Assembly: GCA_024704765.1 (NCBI GenBank)
Contig: JAKMXF010000310.1
Coordinates: 1,239,011-1,303,010 of the forward strand
Length of the DNA: 64,000 nucleotides
Direction of reading: 5' to 3'
Source: Oopsacas minuta
Lineage: Eukaryota; Porifera; Hexactinellida; Lyssacinosida; Leucopsacidae
The position numbers were made by a program, and so were the translations under genes. The notes under the pieces were generated by a model. That model made no database searches and was not told where the DNA came from. It worked only from the letters and a program-made list of their open reading frames with translations. Of this stretch, positions 23,027 to 35,993 are shown piece after piece. Within the stretch, counting starts at the first letter, position 1; the number at the start of each line of letters is the position of its first letter.

Positions 23027-25340
23027 CACAGCCCTGCGGAAAAAAAAAATTTATTTGCTGATTGTTATTGCAAAACATTTTCTAATCTACATTTTAATAC
23101 TGATTTTGAAAAATGTTGTAAAATATACGTATCACGTCTAGTTTTTTTGCAAAATTATTTTTAAATATTGGTATATTTATCGATGAATGCACGATACCTC
23201 TACAAGTAAAAATGGTGAAAATCTGCCATTTATAAATTTTTACTAAGAATTACAATAAAATTTTTATTGATAATATAATCTTAGTTAATAAATAAATTTG
23301 AATATATTAGTCTGAATCAGGAGTAAATTTCCGTTTTTTTGACATTCTAGCATGAATAACATCAATACAATCTCTCTTGAGGCACCAGCAGTAATCAGCC
23401 ATCATATGAACGTCCCACCTCCCCTGATATCGTGTTTCCATTGTTTTTATGTCTTGGTGGAATCGTTCACCTTGCTCCTCGGAAACAGCTCCAAGATTCT
23501 CTGGAAAATAGTCAATATGACTGTGAAGAAAGTGAACTTTTACACTCATATTGCAGCCGAGATTCTTGTAAGATTCAATCAACTCATTCACAAGTATTGT
23601 ATAATTAGGAGATTTCGTATTTCCCAAGAAGTTTTTCATGACATTTACAAATGCATTCCATGCACATTTTTCTTTGCATATCATAGAATTTGAAAAATTA
23701 TCATCTCGAACAAGTTGTCTTATCTGAGGACAGTCGAATATACCGACTTTTCTTTTTTCATCACTTAGGTAGTAAAACTTCTCGGTAATATATTTGAAAC
23801 AATTTCCTTCTTTATCTAATGCCCTTACAAACTGTTTCATCAATCCTAATTTTATATGAAGTGGTGGAAGCAAAATCTTGAGAGGATCCACTAGAGGCTC
23901 GTGAATAATGTTCTTATTTCCAACATTAAGATTGGTTCTAGCTGGTCAGCTCTGTCTAGAATAGTGTTCGCTCTTTGCACGACTGTCCCATAAGCATAAA
24001 AAACAAGGGTATTTTGTATATCCTGATTGCTGTCCCAAAAGAATGCATATGATTTTTAAGTCACCACAGATTACCCAACTGTGCTGGTCATAATTAATTA
24101 TATGAAGCACAATTTTCATGTTATCATATCGTTCCTTTAAACTTACTGAATGTCCAATTGGTATGGAACTAAATTTGTTACCATTATGAAGTAGAACACA
24201 TTTCAAACTTTGTTGTGAACTATCAATAAAGACTCTCCAATCATTAGGTACATACGGACATCCAAGAGCATTAACTATCGGGGAAACATCATGACAAAAC
24301 ACAAATCCGTCTTCCATTATGTAATATTTCAAAAATTCGATCTCTCTGTTTCTATATGAGTAAAATTTTGTTTCTGGGAGAAGCAAGTTTTTTTCTTTTA
24401 GCCTAGAACCTAACAACTCCGCAGATTCTTTAGGTAAATCTAAATCACGTGCCAAATCATTTAATTCAGACTGATTAAATAACTGTGGAGAATTAGAACG
24501 AGATAATACACACGGAATAAAATCCTCATCTTCTCTAATTAATGAATCTCTAGTTTCACAATCATCAATTTCCGAGATAAAATCCAAATTAGTAAATTTT
24601 GGAACAGGTACGTCAATAGAATGGGGAACGGGTCGTATTGCTGAATGTAAATTTGGATACTTGATCAATGACTTGGTTTTAGCATTGAATCCGGAAATAT
24701 TCGCCATACAAAATAACACAATCGCTAATGTGATTTTGTGGCTCTCTCCATAGCATTGGAATTCCAAAACTTAAACTCTTTCTGATTCCTTTTGTCCATT
24801 GTCTCAAAGTTTCTACACAAGATCGGCACACTGTATGTGGAGCCCATGTTTTGTCTTGATCACCTAATCTCATTCCAAAATATCCTAAATATGCTTTTTT
24901 AACAAATCCTGTTATTGTCATAGTTTGTTTAGAAGTCATAAAACTACCACAAATATAGCAAAAGACGTCTGCACTTTCTCCGATAAGCCATATGATAATA
25001 AAATATCAAAATAGTAGACTATAGTACAATAAAGCTGTATATAACAAAAATAAAAATAAAACAAATTATGTAGAAAAGAATGGAGTTAAAGGGCTAATTA
25101 GAAAATGCAATAAAGCACGCATCTGTTTATTTCAAAAGACAAAAATTCACACATGTATCAAATATAATCATTTATTCTAGGGAAGTGTACTTAAAAAAAT
25201 CGACTTACATTAAAATGACATTTGAGTACAAACGAGACGTGATAGGGGAATTCTGATGACAGATTGAGAATCAACATACTCAAGTTAACTAAAAACAACC
25301 CACCATGGATAATAATCAGCAAATTTGACGCAGGGCAGTG
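23027..25340 (-). mobile_element. CAC-ended DNA transposon of unnamed family
   Basis: Inverted ends read CACAGCCCTGCGGAAA (23027) and CACTGCCCTGCGTCAAA (to 25340), each followed inward by ATTTGCTGATT-TTAT. TAA lies outside both ends (23024-23026 and 25341-25343), a likely 3-bp target duplication. It encodes one minus-strand protein gene with few lesions. CAC termini plus a 3-bp duplication suggest the CMC (CACTA/Mirage/Chapaev) group; I infer this and have not shown it. Confidence 0.72.
23307..24990 (-). pseudogene. Putative transposase of CAC-ended element
   Basis: The N-terminal part carries Cys pairs (CYICG near 24960, then TVCRSCVETLRQWTKG) and IPMLWREPQNHISDC, probably zinc-binding. After one frame change near 24715 comes a long domain with FIDSSQQSLKCVLLHNGNKF, WVICGDLKIICILLGQQ and YPCFLCLWDSRA. 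A TGA at about 23945 replaces an expected Trp. Reading then continues to PLHIKLGLMKQFVRALDKEG and ends with FPENLGAVSEEQGERFHQDI and RYQGRWDVHMMADYCWCL. I know this protein type as an abundant uncharacterised family in invertebrates. Asp, CxxC, Asp and a late Glu suggest an interrupted RNase-H fold as in CACTA and RAG1-like transposases; that is inference. Two lesions in about 540 codons means it decayed recently. Confidence 0.7.
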
Positions 25341-25343
25341 TAA

Positions 25344-25795
25344 TCATTAAAGAATATGAATTATCAACATACAAGTTTGAGTATTTCAAATAGAAATTCA
25401 CACATTAGGTTCACATCCTCCATACTTTTAGGGTATCTTCCTATAGGAACTGCATTAAAAGTATATTAAATGTATAAAATATTTGCCGGAAGCCGCATCG
25501 TGAAGGAATAGTTGTATGAATTCAAAATCCGGACTCAGGTTCGAGTTCAAGGCGGTGACGTAGCCACGTCTTTCCTCACTCTGATGCGAGCAGTGTTGAA
25601 TTGTATTGAGCCATTAAGTAAGGATGTGTCCAGTAGCTCAAGAAAGAGATTATATATTTCATAGATTGTCCTAAATCTAATGCTACTACCTGAAAGGATA
25701 CAGAAATTAAATTAGTCATATATTCAGTACCAATTTACGAATTTCAGCCTACATTAGGCTGAAGAAGTTTAAATGATGGGAATCATCCGAAATTG
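25344..25795. other. Non-coding stretch, nothing recognised
   Basis: No coding or RNA gene is convincing. A GGTTCGAGTTC segment at about 25547 resembles a tRNA B-box but has no matching A-box or foldable acceptor stem. Confidence 0.4.
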
Positions 25796-26207
25796 CACAG
25801 TGACTCAAGAAGGAAAATTGGTGGATTAGGTATTTATGTGTGTGCTAGCTCTGCATAATGTACTATTTACTTATGGGTTATCGACCAAAACTAGTCGATT
25901 AAACCTACCATATATTATATGGCTTCGAATTTTTCTGGAATGACCTCATACTACCTTCATACCATATATGTTCAATTAGATTTTCGTAATTTTTAAGTGA
26001 TACGTATTAATTTATGTATATTATGTTACTATATTACTTAAATAGGTTGATAAATGATAAGTTAATAATTGATACACTATACTAAGAGATTGAGTGAAGT
26101 ATCAACGTCTCTACCATCATATCTAGTCCATATTGTTGATTTGTTTAAATTCGAACCTCTGAAATTTTGCGATATTGAGCAAGGATAGGGTCACTCTGAT
26201 ACAAGAG

Positions 26208-26512
26208 CAGGGGTGGGCAAACGTTTTCTGCGCGGGTCGCATTCTAATTCCAAATTTTATTCGGGCAGTATTAACATACGACTACATTCCATGTTCTAAT
26301 TTATTAGAGAAACTCTACTAGCGAATTGTAAAATAAACAATAATTATATACATAATAATGAACTAATAGTGTTTAATGAGAACATACTACTGTTTAATGA
26401 AATTTCCGCAAGCGTAATAGTTAGACAGTGATCAAATAATTAAAGTACTAAATAATTGAAGCCAAGCGGGCCTGTTCAAAATCGCAAGCGAGCAGTAGTT
26501 TGGCCACCCCCG
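26208..26512. mobile_element. hAT MITE, 305 bp, inside element 3
   Basis: Inverted ends read CAGGGGTGGGCAAAC and CGGGGGTGGCCAAAC. TACAAGAG at 26200-26207 and CTCAAGAG at 26513-26520 form an 8-bp duplication with two mismatches. The sister element has the empty site (GGCTCAAGGGTC near 36850), which confirms insertion. Confidence 0.85.
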
Positions 26513-26539
26513 CTCAAGAGTCAACGAAGGTGTGACTTA

Positions 26540-27410
26540 CAATGCCTTCGAAAAAACATTTACGCATAAGCTTCTTCCTTTATCTTCTTATATGTTGTTT
26601 ACGGATTCCAGGCAGTCTTCCGGTAAAGTCTTCAATCTGAAACCGGTATTGAAATCGCTGATAAATTCCACAAAATGTGCAAGGAATTTATGAAGAGACG
26701 ATGTTATGTTTGGCCAAGGAAGTTTACAAAGTATTTCCTCCTAGTATCTTTGCAAATGGCGGAGAGTTTACTGAGTGTCTATTATTTTCTGAGAATTATA
26801 GACCCGCAATATCACTGAGAGGTTTGTGTGAATAGAGCTAATATCAAGTCGCGCTTCTTCAATCATCTTAGATGTGGCACAAGCAATAAGATCTTTTTCA
26901 TTGAGAAAACATTATCTTGCTATATTAGCAGGGCTAGTGGTACCGCCATCACTGGATGAATAATCTATTTGAAACCCAGTCTTCTCAAGCAAGAGATTAC
27001 ACATTCGATATATGAAGTTTGAACTTGATGTGAAGGCAGCCATTTCTTCATTCCGCTATTCAAATGATATATCAATAGCATAAGCCAGCGAAAGAGACAC
27101 AAATAACTATGAAGAGGGAATAATTTGGACAACCGTTTTCTGACAGCTTGGAGCGTAAGCTGATGTAGTAGTTCCCTCCTTTCACATGTGTCCTCAATAA
27201 ATACACCTGTATTGTGTAAATATTCAGGGTAATCTACCGATTTACGTTCGTTGGGGTGTTGCTCCTTCACCAGTGGATTGTAAAACAAGATACTCTCCCA
27301 AGTGACAAGGCCCTATCTCTCAAACTCTTTCGAGGTTCTTTCAGGGTTGCAAATTTCGGGATAATACCTCTATATTATTTTCAGAAGCTTCATCGATTGG
27401 CAATATGGAA
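26540..27410 (-). pseudogene. RAG1-like transposase relic (C-terminal half)
   Basis: Minus-strand fragments colinear with the better copy at 42118-43641: NPERTSKEFER near 27340, KLFPLHSYLCLFRWLMLLIY at about 27110, FQIDYSSSDGGTTS near 26960, SIHTNLSVILRVYNS near 26820. Near 26640-26700 comes SSLHKFLAHFVEFI with the HxxxxH zinc ligands, then LKTLPEDCLESVNN, where the Glu matches RAG1 E962. Several stops and frame changes occur; the N-terminal half with the two Asp residues is missing. Confidence 0.78.
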
Positions 27411-27923
27411 CGAGCTGCCTATCTAATGTCATCATCAAATAATATCAGAATATTCCACATTTGATATGGTTCATGCTTTGAATAACATAATGATATAATT
27501 TGATTTAATTATTTGGTTATGTTATTTATAATCGATGGGAGATGAAGCTTTCGTCAGATATTGGAAAAGGAATGCAAGGATATTTGGTTGAAACCAGACT
27601 ATTTTCCATAAATATTTCAATATGGAATGCACTGATTTTCAGGATATTAGTTGTTTCTAGATAATATTATATGGTATTTCAATTACATTAGTGCATTCCA
27701 AGCTTCAGATAGCTAAATGGCAAATATAAAATGGATTTGAAAAAAACTTGGCATTTTGCCGCTGGTGTTATAATTTCGGTAGCTACGTTTCGCTGCCCTA
27801 TATATAGTAAAGTCTTGAAGGTAAACATCTTCTCTAACTGTTTCGTCCAGAAAATCACGCGACCTCGAGTCCTCGAAAAAGTTTTGAACAATTTCGAATT
27901 AGTTCATTCCAATTTATTCTATA

Positions 27924-28386
27924 TGAGCCCTTGGCTCGTCGCTTTGCAATGAACTCGGCGCAGTCCGCCACGAGGTATTCATTATTCTTCAATTGACGGC
28001 GCCTTTGAGTATTATAATATAGATATATTTAGAACAGCGTAATTCCCAAATATACGTAGCATATATACTATATAAGAATTAAGTAAGATTAACCCCTTTG
28101 TAGGCGTAGAGGTCAAGTATCTACCTAAAATGGAGATTTTCCTAATATGTTTACCGTATATTCATGATAACAACAATACAGTTACATATGATTGTGAAAA
28201 TCGGATTCAGCTCGATATATTAAGTTTTACTGAATGTTGTTTACTTCCTTGATAAACACGATAAATACAGGGTTATGCGACAATTTTAATTACATACCGT
28301 GAATTCTTTCCTTGACAACCGACAAACAAACAGACAAACAAATAAACAGCGGAGAAGACAGACAACAAATGTAAGTTAATAATATA
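27924..28386. repeat. Insertion of about 460 bp, SINE/RTE-like
   Basis: Absent from the sister element, where TTCTATATTTAGCACTTAGATAAT is continuous near 37890. It starts with a GCTCGTCGCTTTGCAATGA block also found near 8310. It ends with ACAGACAAACAAATAAACAG and a TTAATAATATAGATT tail as at 5311-5361. Boundaries are accurate to about 10 bp. Confidence 0.55.
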
Positions 28387-28718
28387 GATTTGTACCTAGA
28401 TAATAATGGTCTTTATCAAAATATCTTATTACTGTACTGTATGTACCCAAAACTTTTCTATGAGCATAGAAAAGTTATATTGATGAAATTATAACCAAAA
28501 CGTGCATGTTCCACTCCAACTAACTCTTGGAAATTGACTTTGAAAGTAGCTATTATTAGAATGAATAAAATTCTTCAATTTCATGAGAATAATCACTCCA
28601 TTATCTTCTCATAGCACAGTCCTGAGCAAGCGAAAATTCTGCATCTATATACAGAATTATGTTTTCAACTATGATGTTCAGTAATAACTTTTCTTAGAGT
28701 TGATGTTTTCCCACTGTG

Positions 28719-30651
28719 GGTGGTCTGCGGCACCACCACGCACCATCTTGGCTACGCCTCTGGTTCAAGATAAATCTACTTCGATACTTCGGTTTGCCTA
28801 TATTAATCTCTAGACACTGATGACTGATAAGAATAAATACAAATGCTCAGCTAGCATTTGGGATGTCACAGGTGGTGTTCGCGACATGCATAGGAGGAAT
28901 ATTATGGAAAAAGGGTCCTTTGATAGATGAATATTAAGATAATTAGTAGATATCATTCTCATTCTCCGAGTTTGAAGCCAAAGGATAATATAGGTAGAAA
29001 ATCATAAAAGTAGCAAGGGAATTAATTTTCAAATAAAAAGGGCAATTCAGGCACCCTAACAGCCGTGTATGACACAATAACTGAAATGAAAGATTGATTT
29101 AATTAGTTAATTTTTGAACAAATAAAGGCTCTTACCATCGATGTGTTAAGTAAAGTTTTTAAGGGTTCCATATTTGGTCATCGAGAGCACTAAATAAGCT
29201 CTCCTTTATGTAAATTAGATTCCTTTTAATGATGACTTTAGCATTTAAAAAGATGTATTTATTAGTATTAATAATTTTATAACAATTATTTTTCCTGTAT
29301 TTACAAAGAATAGTAATGTCTGAGTTCGTATATTATCTTTCTAATCCAAATTGTAAAAATTCGAATACAGTATTGATATACATACGTTCATGTCGAATAT
29401 TTATACTATACGTTCAGTGGCGCTCTCAGTGTTAGGCAAACGGGGCATCTGACCCCGATATAAAATCCTGGCCTCCGCACGACCACTGAGTAAGTATGAA
29501 TTGAAGCAATTATTGCAACAAATTCTAGGAAACCTTATACTTATGTATTAGGTCATTCATATACGTATTTAGTGGTTGTTGTGATCTAGAGGAGAATGAA
29601 GAAAAATTCATTTTCTTAATGCTATCAATTATAATCAAGATTTATGAAAAATAGGCTATAAAGTGGGCATAGATTGGAGTTTATTCAACATAAATAACAC
29701 TTTCCTAATATCTAAACGAGAAATTTTTATCAATTTTTGGATGTTAAGCAAGGAAGGACAATTGGATAGTCATTATAACTTAGCTCCTAAGATTCTTCGA
29801 TCTCTATATTGCGAATGATACTAATATAATTCTTTATTTTCGTTATACACTGTCTAACAAATTTTGAGAGTTTTTTGTTTCTTCTACGCTATATATTACC
29901 TTATGTACTATCACTATGCTGAGTCCGAATCTGAGTTCCAACAATAAGCACATATTATACCGAAATATAATCTAGTCATGTAAAACCTGTGAAGATTTTT
30001 CAACTACAGAGTATTTTTGAGCAAATATAAAACAGAATTAGCTACTTAGGCCATGTAAAATTAATTACTTGTTTCTCATCCGGAATTTCTTCAGAAACTG
30101 GGCGCGACGGTATTTGTATTTTTTATAGGCTAGTTAATATGTGAAATAAAATCACCCTACGATTATCTAATCACATTCTTTCTGGCTTAAAAATATTGAA
30201 TTTTTAAATACACAGGTAGTAAAATATGGATTGCACTGTGGACAAAGAATGCATAAATTTGGTAAAAATACAAATAAAATCTTTCCAGAAGGAGGACAAA
30301 ATTTGGGACGGGCGGGGATGAGAATCAAGTATATTAAATTACATGGCCTTATAACCTAAATTAATCATTTTACTAACAAATCTTGAATCACACATACAAA
30401 AAATGAGAGAAAAACACAAAATGGACTCTTAGGGTAACCTTTGATGAGAAATTTAAATTTCGAACTTTCACTAGTTATGCAACAACTTTCAACATACGCA
30501 TTCATTTCCCTTAGAAACTAGTAAAATCTTTGGTCACCACAGAGTGTCACCAAATGATTTAAAAAATGAGCTGAAAACTTATATCAACAACACCACAAGA
30601 ATTATCAGAACATTTGATATTCTTTCGCCAACTTAATATGTAGAGTATATA
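28719..30651. other. 1.9-kb non-coding stretch
   Basis: No gene is recognised. A single hAT-like end (CAGTGGCGCTCTCAG) lies at 29414 and a GGCTACGCCTCTGG segment at 28750 resembles the MITE end at 55265; neither has a partner nearby. A solitary CACTGTG at 30234-30240 lacks the associated box. Confidence 0.4.
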
Positions 30652-31386
30652 CAGTGAAACGTCTGGAATCGGGGAACCTCTGAAATCGGGGCACTTGAAT
30701 TTCGTGAAAATATTTCCCCTACAAATGAACCTCAGGAATCGGGGAAATAGAGACAATTGGGGAATCGGGGCAAACCCTGAAAATCTAATTCTTTCAGCTT
30801 GCATAGAACTAATACTAAAATCCCCTACACAATCTGGGCATCAATACTAAAATCAACTCAATAAATTTTCATTTTTTCGCAATAACTATAGAATAAAACA
30901 CAATATAAATGCTACGTAAGTGAACAAGAAATCAATTCAATCCCTCTCTGAGGGTAAATATGTGCTATAGAGAGCCTGCACTAACATTGCGAGAAGAATT
31001 GGCTAATCTTTGTCTGCTTCTGAAGCTTTTCTGCCACCTTTCTGACCTCGTCAGCGTGTACTGCGCACCACTCAGCGTCGACCTGCTTTCTCTGATCCTG
31101 AAAAACATCTCCAGATCGAGGAGAGCCTGGGTGGCAGCCCTTGCAGTGATGACGTGGACAGGCTCACAGTCGTTCATCACGACAACAGGTTTTTCATCAA
31201 GGACGGTTATATTGTTGGCCTAAGATGGCTCCAGCACATCATTAATGATTTTCTCATGGTCTTCTACTATAGGTGAATCGGCGATCTCAGCCTCAACAGC
31301 CAAGAGGTCCACTTCTTTAGTAACTGGATCTTCAGGGGATTCCTTTATTGGGATCAGTTCTTCGCCTGGCATGATAAACCTAGCCT

Positions 31387-32500
31387 TTATGAACACCTCT
31401 GAACAGTCTGGGAGCCGTTGAGGGAGTTCCAGGCCCTACTCAACCACACATACACACGCATGAGATCCAACCCTGTGGTTGGGTGCCTGTCAGCGAAAAC
31501 TTGGTTGCACATGTGTTCGTGGAGAAACTTCCCGTACCTCAACTTGAAGGCCTGGCTAATGCCCATGTCTATCGGCTGGCAGATTGAGGTGCAATAGGCA
31601 GGGAGCCACTCGATGCGGGTCTTAGAGAGATCATCGTTAGAACAGCGGTCAACACCTGCCACGTGTCCCGAAAAATTATCCAGGAACAACACGCAATCAC
31701 TATTGGAATGTCGGAACTTTTCATTGACCTTCACCAAAAAATTGTGAAAAATCTCAGAGGTCACCCACCCCTTCTTTGAAGCACTCCAGGTGATACATCG
31801 AGGCAGTCTCTTCAGGTCCTGCTTAATGGGGGAGAAGGCACGAAGAGGTAGGTATTGGTTGATCACCTTCATAGCCACCAGTGTACCATCTATCGCAGCG
31901 TGAGAAGTAAAGCAATACGTCTCTTGGATATTTTCGCGCCCGCTTGGTTTGCATCTTCCATTATCAAGGTCATCCTCCCAGTCTGGTCATAATAGAGGCC
32001 GATTTCATCCGCGTTCAGCACTTGACACGGCTGGTACTGTGAGAGTATCTCAGGCAGGGTGTTGACCTTCTAGTCCTCGGCATGCTCCACGGGGGCGATT
32101 GCACGTTCCCCAGACAGCATCCGAGAGACAATATGGTAACGTACCCTAAAAGCCTCGAACCCTTCATGCCTAGCGATATCTTTGGCAATGCGGAGAGCCA
32201 TAGCTTGTAAAATTGATCCTGTTAAGATGCAATTTTTCTCCCTGGAGGTATGAATAAACTGCAGCAGTTTGTTCTCGATCTCATCAGGTGTCTTCTTCTT
32301 CTCGATACGCTTCCTCTTCTTGTCCATACACTCGATGTCCAAGTCCAGCCACTGCTGACGCTTCTCGCTGATGCGCCCGACAGTACCCTTGGAGGTTTCG
32401 TATTTCAGCACTAAGATCGTATATGTAGCACCAGCCTGCAAATCCTTCGCGACTGCCACCTTATCCAGAACAAAGATATTGGTCCTAGCCTTCTTTATGC
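31387..32500 (-). pseudogene. pogo/Tigger transposase, disrupted
   Basis: The N-terminal part (32070-32500) has a pogo-type helix-turn-helix (VLKYETSKGTVGRI) and a CENP-B-like region (KLLQFIHTSREKN, ILQAMALRIAKDI). The catalytic part (31387-31878) shows CVLFLDNFSGHV, with Asp-Asn typical of the second acidic residue, and WLPAYCTSICQPIDMGISQA, the Tigger DDE_1 signature. The segment between, about 31880-32070, holds EIGLYYDQTGR-like sequence with a frame change. The hAT insertion cuts it at its 5' end. It is GC-richer than its flanks. Confidence 0.82.
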
Positions 32501-32504
32501 GGCT

Positions 32505-35500
32505 CCTAAGTTTTAACCTTACTTACGGTTATAACTTTGTACGTAACTGGTCATAACCAGTTATACCCAGTTACGAAAAATTTCATTAATTCTATCGTGT
32601 TTATTCCATGTTATCGCGAAATAATTACCTACAAGTACTTTTACTTTTTATGTTCCTCGTAAGTTTACACACTCAATAGCTAACATGATCAACCTTAATT
32701 TGCATATCATGTGTTGTGTTTGTGTTCATTGATACTAGTCTAATTGAAAATTAACTACAATTACATTTGTACCTCTTCCTACTTGATTTTTCATTATTTC
32801 CCCCGAATCAATTTTACCTGACTGACAATGCTCGACTGCCTATCGAATTAGCTTTTTGATTAGATTTTAATTGATTTTAGCCTTTTTTCTGTTTTACTAC
32901 TGGACTCACATGACAACACATAATGCTGGAGGACTAAAGAAGAAAAAGCTCCCGTCAAGTCTCAAACAAGGATGCTTCATTCTAACGTTCCCCAGAACTG
33001 GGAACCACGAAACTGGAAATCAAATTTGTGCCCCCTTTCTAGGATTGCCAATGGGCGTGTGAACTATGATCTGCTGAGGTAAGAAGCTTCAGTTAACAAA
33101 ATAACATGACCTCCAGCACGAACTTTTTCAAGTCCTTTATACTCTTTTCTCTTACCCGTTGGACAAAAATCGGTAACTACTATTGGCTTCAATGTCTTTA
33201 TTGTAACTCAGATGCGATGATGTCCAAGCTAAACCTTGTGAATCGACATTTCTTTGGGGTAGGCCCATCTAGTCGCTCCAGACTAAAAGCATTCTCCGCG
33301 GAACATAAAACATTATTTCACGAACTGAAAGAATGTTATATCAACGGCAATCTACAACTACCTAAAGGCATATCAAAGTTAGCACATGGTTTACTCGAAG
33401 GAGACTTGGTTACTTCTAGTATTCATACAGATTCAGAAGAGTCACAATTCTATAGCGAAGCTCTTCCAGGTGTTTGTTCATCAGCTATTACTTTGTCTCC
33501 AGTTCCTGAAAAAAGTTCTTTGGAATCAAATATGATTCTAAAGAAATCGAAACACCTCTTTTAGTCAGTACTCCGTTCTCGGTAAACCTGAAGCTCTCAT
33601 CTTTACGACATGGGTGTTATTCTCCACAAAGAATTTCTGATATTAGTAAGCTATCTAAGGCTAAGCATCGAAGCTCTTATCCTTTCGCTGTTCCTGAAGA
33701 TCTCAAGGTGCTTATATTCGTAAGCTGCTTGTTCACTTTGGAGTGTCAATTGGCATATCTACACGATTCGTAGAGAATTTTTGGTTCAATAAACTAGCTA
33801 GAAAGATTTTGCCGTTTCTCCAAATGTTTCATCATCCTCTAGAACAAACTACACTTCCTCAGCTTAGCACTGAAGCTCGTGATAGTTTACTATTTGCTAA
33901 CGCAAAATGTCCTTATATCACATGTGAATGCGATGGATGGACAACAATGGCTCGCAATTCACTATTTTGTTTATTTATTAATGGTCATAAGTTGGATTCA
34001 GAAGAAAAGATTTCGTTACTTTATGATCAGACAGAGTTTGAGCAGCAGATGCATGGTGCTCCAGAGATTTACGCGTTTCTTAAGAGTGCCATATTGAACT
34101 GAAATCAGGTTTACACAAGAGAGCTTTCACAACTGAAGTTCCAAAATAATAGGAATCGTGGCTGATGGTGAAGAGTCTGTCAGGGTGCATTGACACTCCT
34201 TTGTGAGGACATCGAAGTTGGGGCACTATTTAACTGTAGGTGTATAGCATACGTATGCAACCTTGTACCGATTACAATATACAAGAAATCAAACTGGATA
34301 CGTCACATAGTACTTCCTACATCTCGAATTGTTAGTTATTTTAGATACTCAACAAGAACAAGTCAAGAACTTAAGGCTGCAGGTGATGCACGGGTTTTAC
34401 AAAGAAATTGCGATACTCGTTTGAGCTCACTTTATTATTGCTTAACGAGTGTCAAAGGTCATCGTGACTCTTTAGTGAGCATAATCAGACGGAGGGATGA
34501 ATTGAAATTAGGAGTTCCCGCAGATGTTGTTTCTATAATAAACGAAGTTGGCCTGTCCCTCGGTTACTGGCCAGGTTTAAGCCAACTAGAGTCTATATTC
34601 TATTACCTGTCCATTACTCAGTCTCTACTACAAGCGAGGAGCATGAACCCTGCAGCCAGTTTGTGGTATTTTGGTCAATGGGCGTACAAATGGAAAATGA
34701 AGCTCGAGCTCAGGGTATTCCTTCATCAGTTTATTCAACAATTAAGAAGGTTTCACAACTCGTATGCAAGAATTTCTGTCTACTATGCGAATTTGCTTGG
34801 TTGCATACTTGTTCTCACCAAGATATCGTGGATTTCTGCTCGTAGCAATGGTTTCTTGAAAGAACGGGAAACAAAAATTCAGGAGTCATGGAAAGTTGTT
34901 CTACGATATATTGGTATTAGTGTACAAGAACAAATGGAAGAACAGATGTATATTGTCCTGGAAACATATTGTGTTCAAGGTTTTCCGCATGATAACCAGC
35001 ACCCCGCATTCCGACAAATACCAGTAATTACTGATACTTATACTGGATAAAGTCAGACATTGGTGTCAATGTCACCCTAATAAGGACATTCGCTCATATT
35101 TTGCTCTAGCCTGGGTTGCAATACGTTGCCTCCTAGCTCCTGGTACTAACTCGCGTCTCGAATCAGCTTTTTCAATAATGAAACTGTTATCCTCATCAAC
35201 TTGTGCAAACATGTCTTCAGTTAGAATTGTGTCTGAGTTTATAATCCGGCAGGCTAAAAACAAATCTAGGGAGAAAAGTCAGCGAATACGCAGTCCTCAG
35301 GCAAACTAGCTATTACTTTAGCTTCGAATTCGAATCAACATGAAGATGAAGAAGACTTAATTGATCTACTATCAAAAGGATCAGAAGAAATTGAAGTGAG
35401 TGGTTCAGATAATGTTGTGCTCTCAAGTGACATTAACGATATTTGTTGGTTTCATGTACCATGTGCCAGAACTCTTCGCAACTATAAGCGCAATTTTGGA

Positions 35501-35993
35501 GACTTACCTGGGTTTTAGAACGTGATTTATCCAATTGTTAGTGATCCAAAGGAAATTCCCTGTGAACAAGATGAGCAGGCGTTTGAAGAAACCACATATT
35601 TTTTTAGTTAAATTATGGAATGATCTTTCCATAATTCAAGTGACAATTACTACTTGTTGTATTAACCCTTATCTAACAATTAGCACTCTACATGGCTATG
35701 TAAGAGTACTCTCTTATCTCATATTTACAAATTACAATCGTGTATACTTCATGGTATAATTATTTTACTAACATTCAGTGACGTTGATAAGGATAACCAA
35801 CTTTAACCAGTTTTAACTTGACTAAAAATCTAATATGACTGGTTTTAACTTTGTACGTAACTAGTTATAATATAATTATCTGGTTATAACTGACTTAACA
35901 TCATTTATATCTAATTTAGATATGTAGTCGGTTATAACTGGTTATAACCTTCGTAACCTCATATGGATTGGGTTACGAAAATTTGTTAACCTG
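32505..35993 (+). mobile_element. hAT relic nested in the pogo element
   Basis: Both flanks carry many TAACTGGTTATAACC-type subterminal motifs (32520-32580 and 35800-35990), as is common near hAT ends. The exact termini and target duplication are not resolved, so the boundaries are approximate. It encodes a degraded plus-strand transposase. Confidence 0.65.
33106..35310 (+). pseudogene. hAT transposase, degraded
   Basis: A BED-type finger is weakly visible (CLYCNSDAMMSKLNLVNRHF near 33200). After frame changes near 33565 and 33720 comes GVSIGISTRFVENFWFNKLA and CPYITCECDGWTTMARNS, where the Asp of CDGWT is the first hAT catalytic residue. Near 34240 CIAYVCNLV and later QRNCDTRLSSLYYCLTSVK match the hAT core. 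The dimerisation tail near 35090-35250 (LAPGTNSRLESAFSIMKLL) completes the colinear order. Several frameshifts and stops. Confidence 0.78.

Larger units (their letters stand above)
25796..28718 (-). mobile_element. RAG1-like/Transib element 3, relic
   Basis: The 3' end reads CACAGTG at 25796-25802, then after 19 bp TGGATTAGG. The 5' end reads inward CACAGTGGGAAAACAT from 28718. Colinear over long stretches with the relic at 36447-38629, including identical blocks at both ends. It contains a 305-bp hAT MITE (26208-26512) and an insertion of about 460 bp (27924-28386), both absent from the sister copy. Flanks AATTG and GGTGG do not form a duplication. Confidence 0.78.

Noticed and set aside
25500-25580. 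Possible tRNA (GGTTCGAGTTC B-box-like)
   Set aside because: No A-box, no acceptor-stem pairing and no cloverleaf that I can fold.
30234-30240. CACTGTG as another RAG1-like end
   Set aside because: No TGGAAATAG-type box at 10, 14 or 19-20 bp, no partner end and no 5-bp duplication; a 7-mer match is expected by chance.
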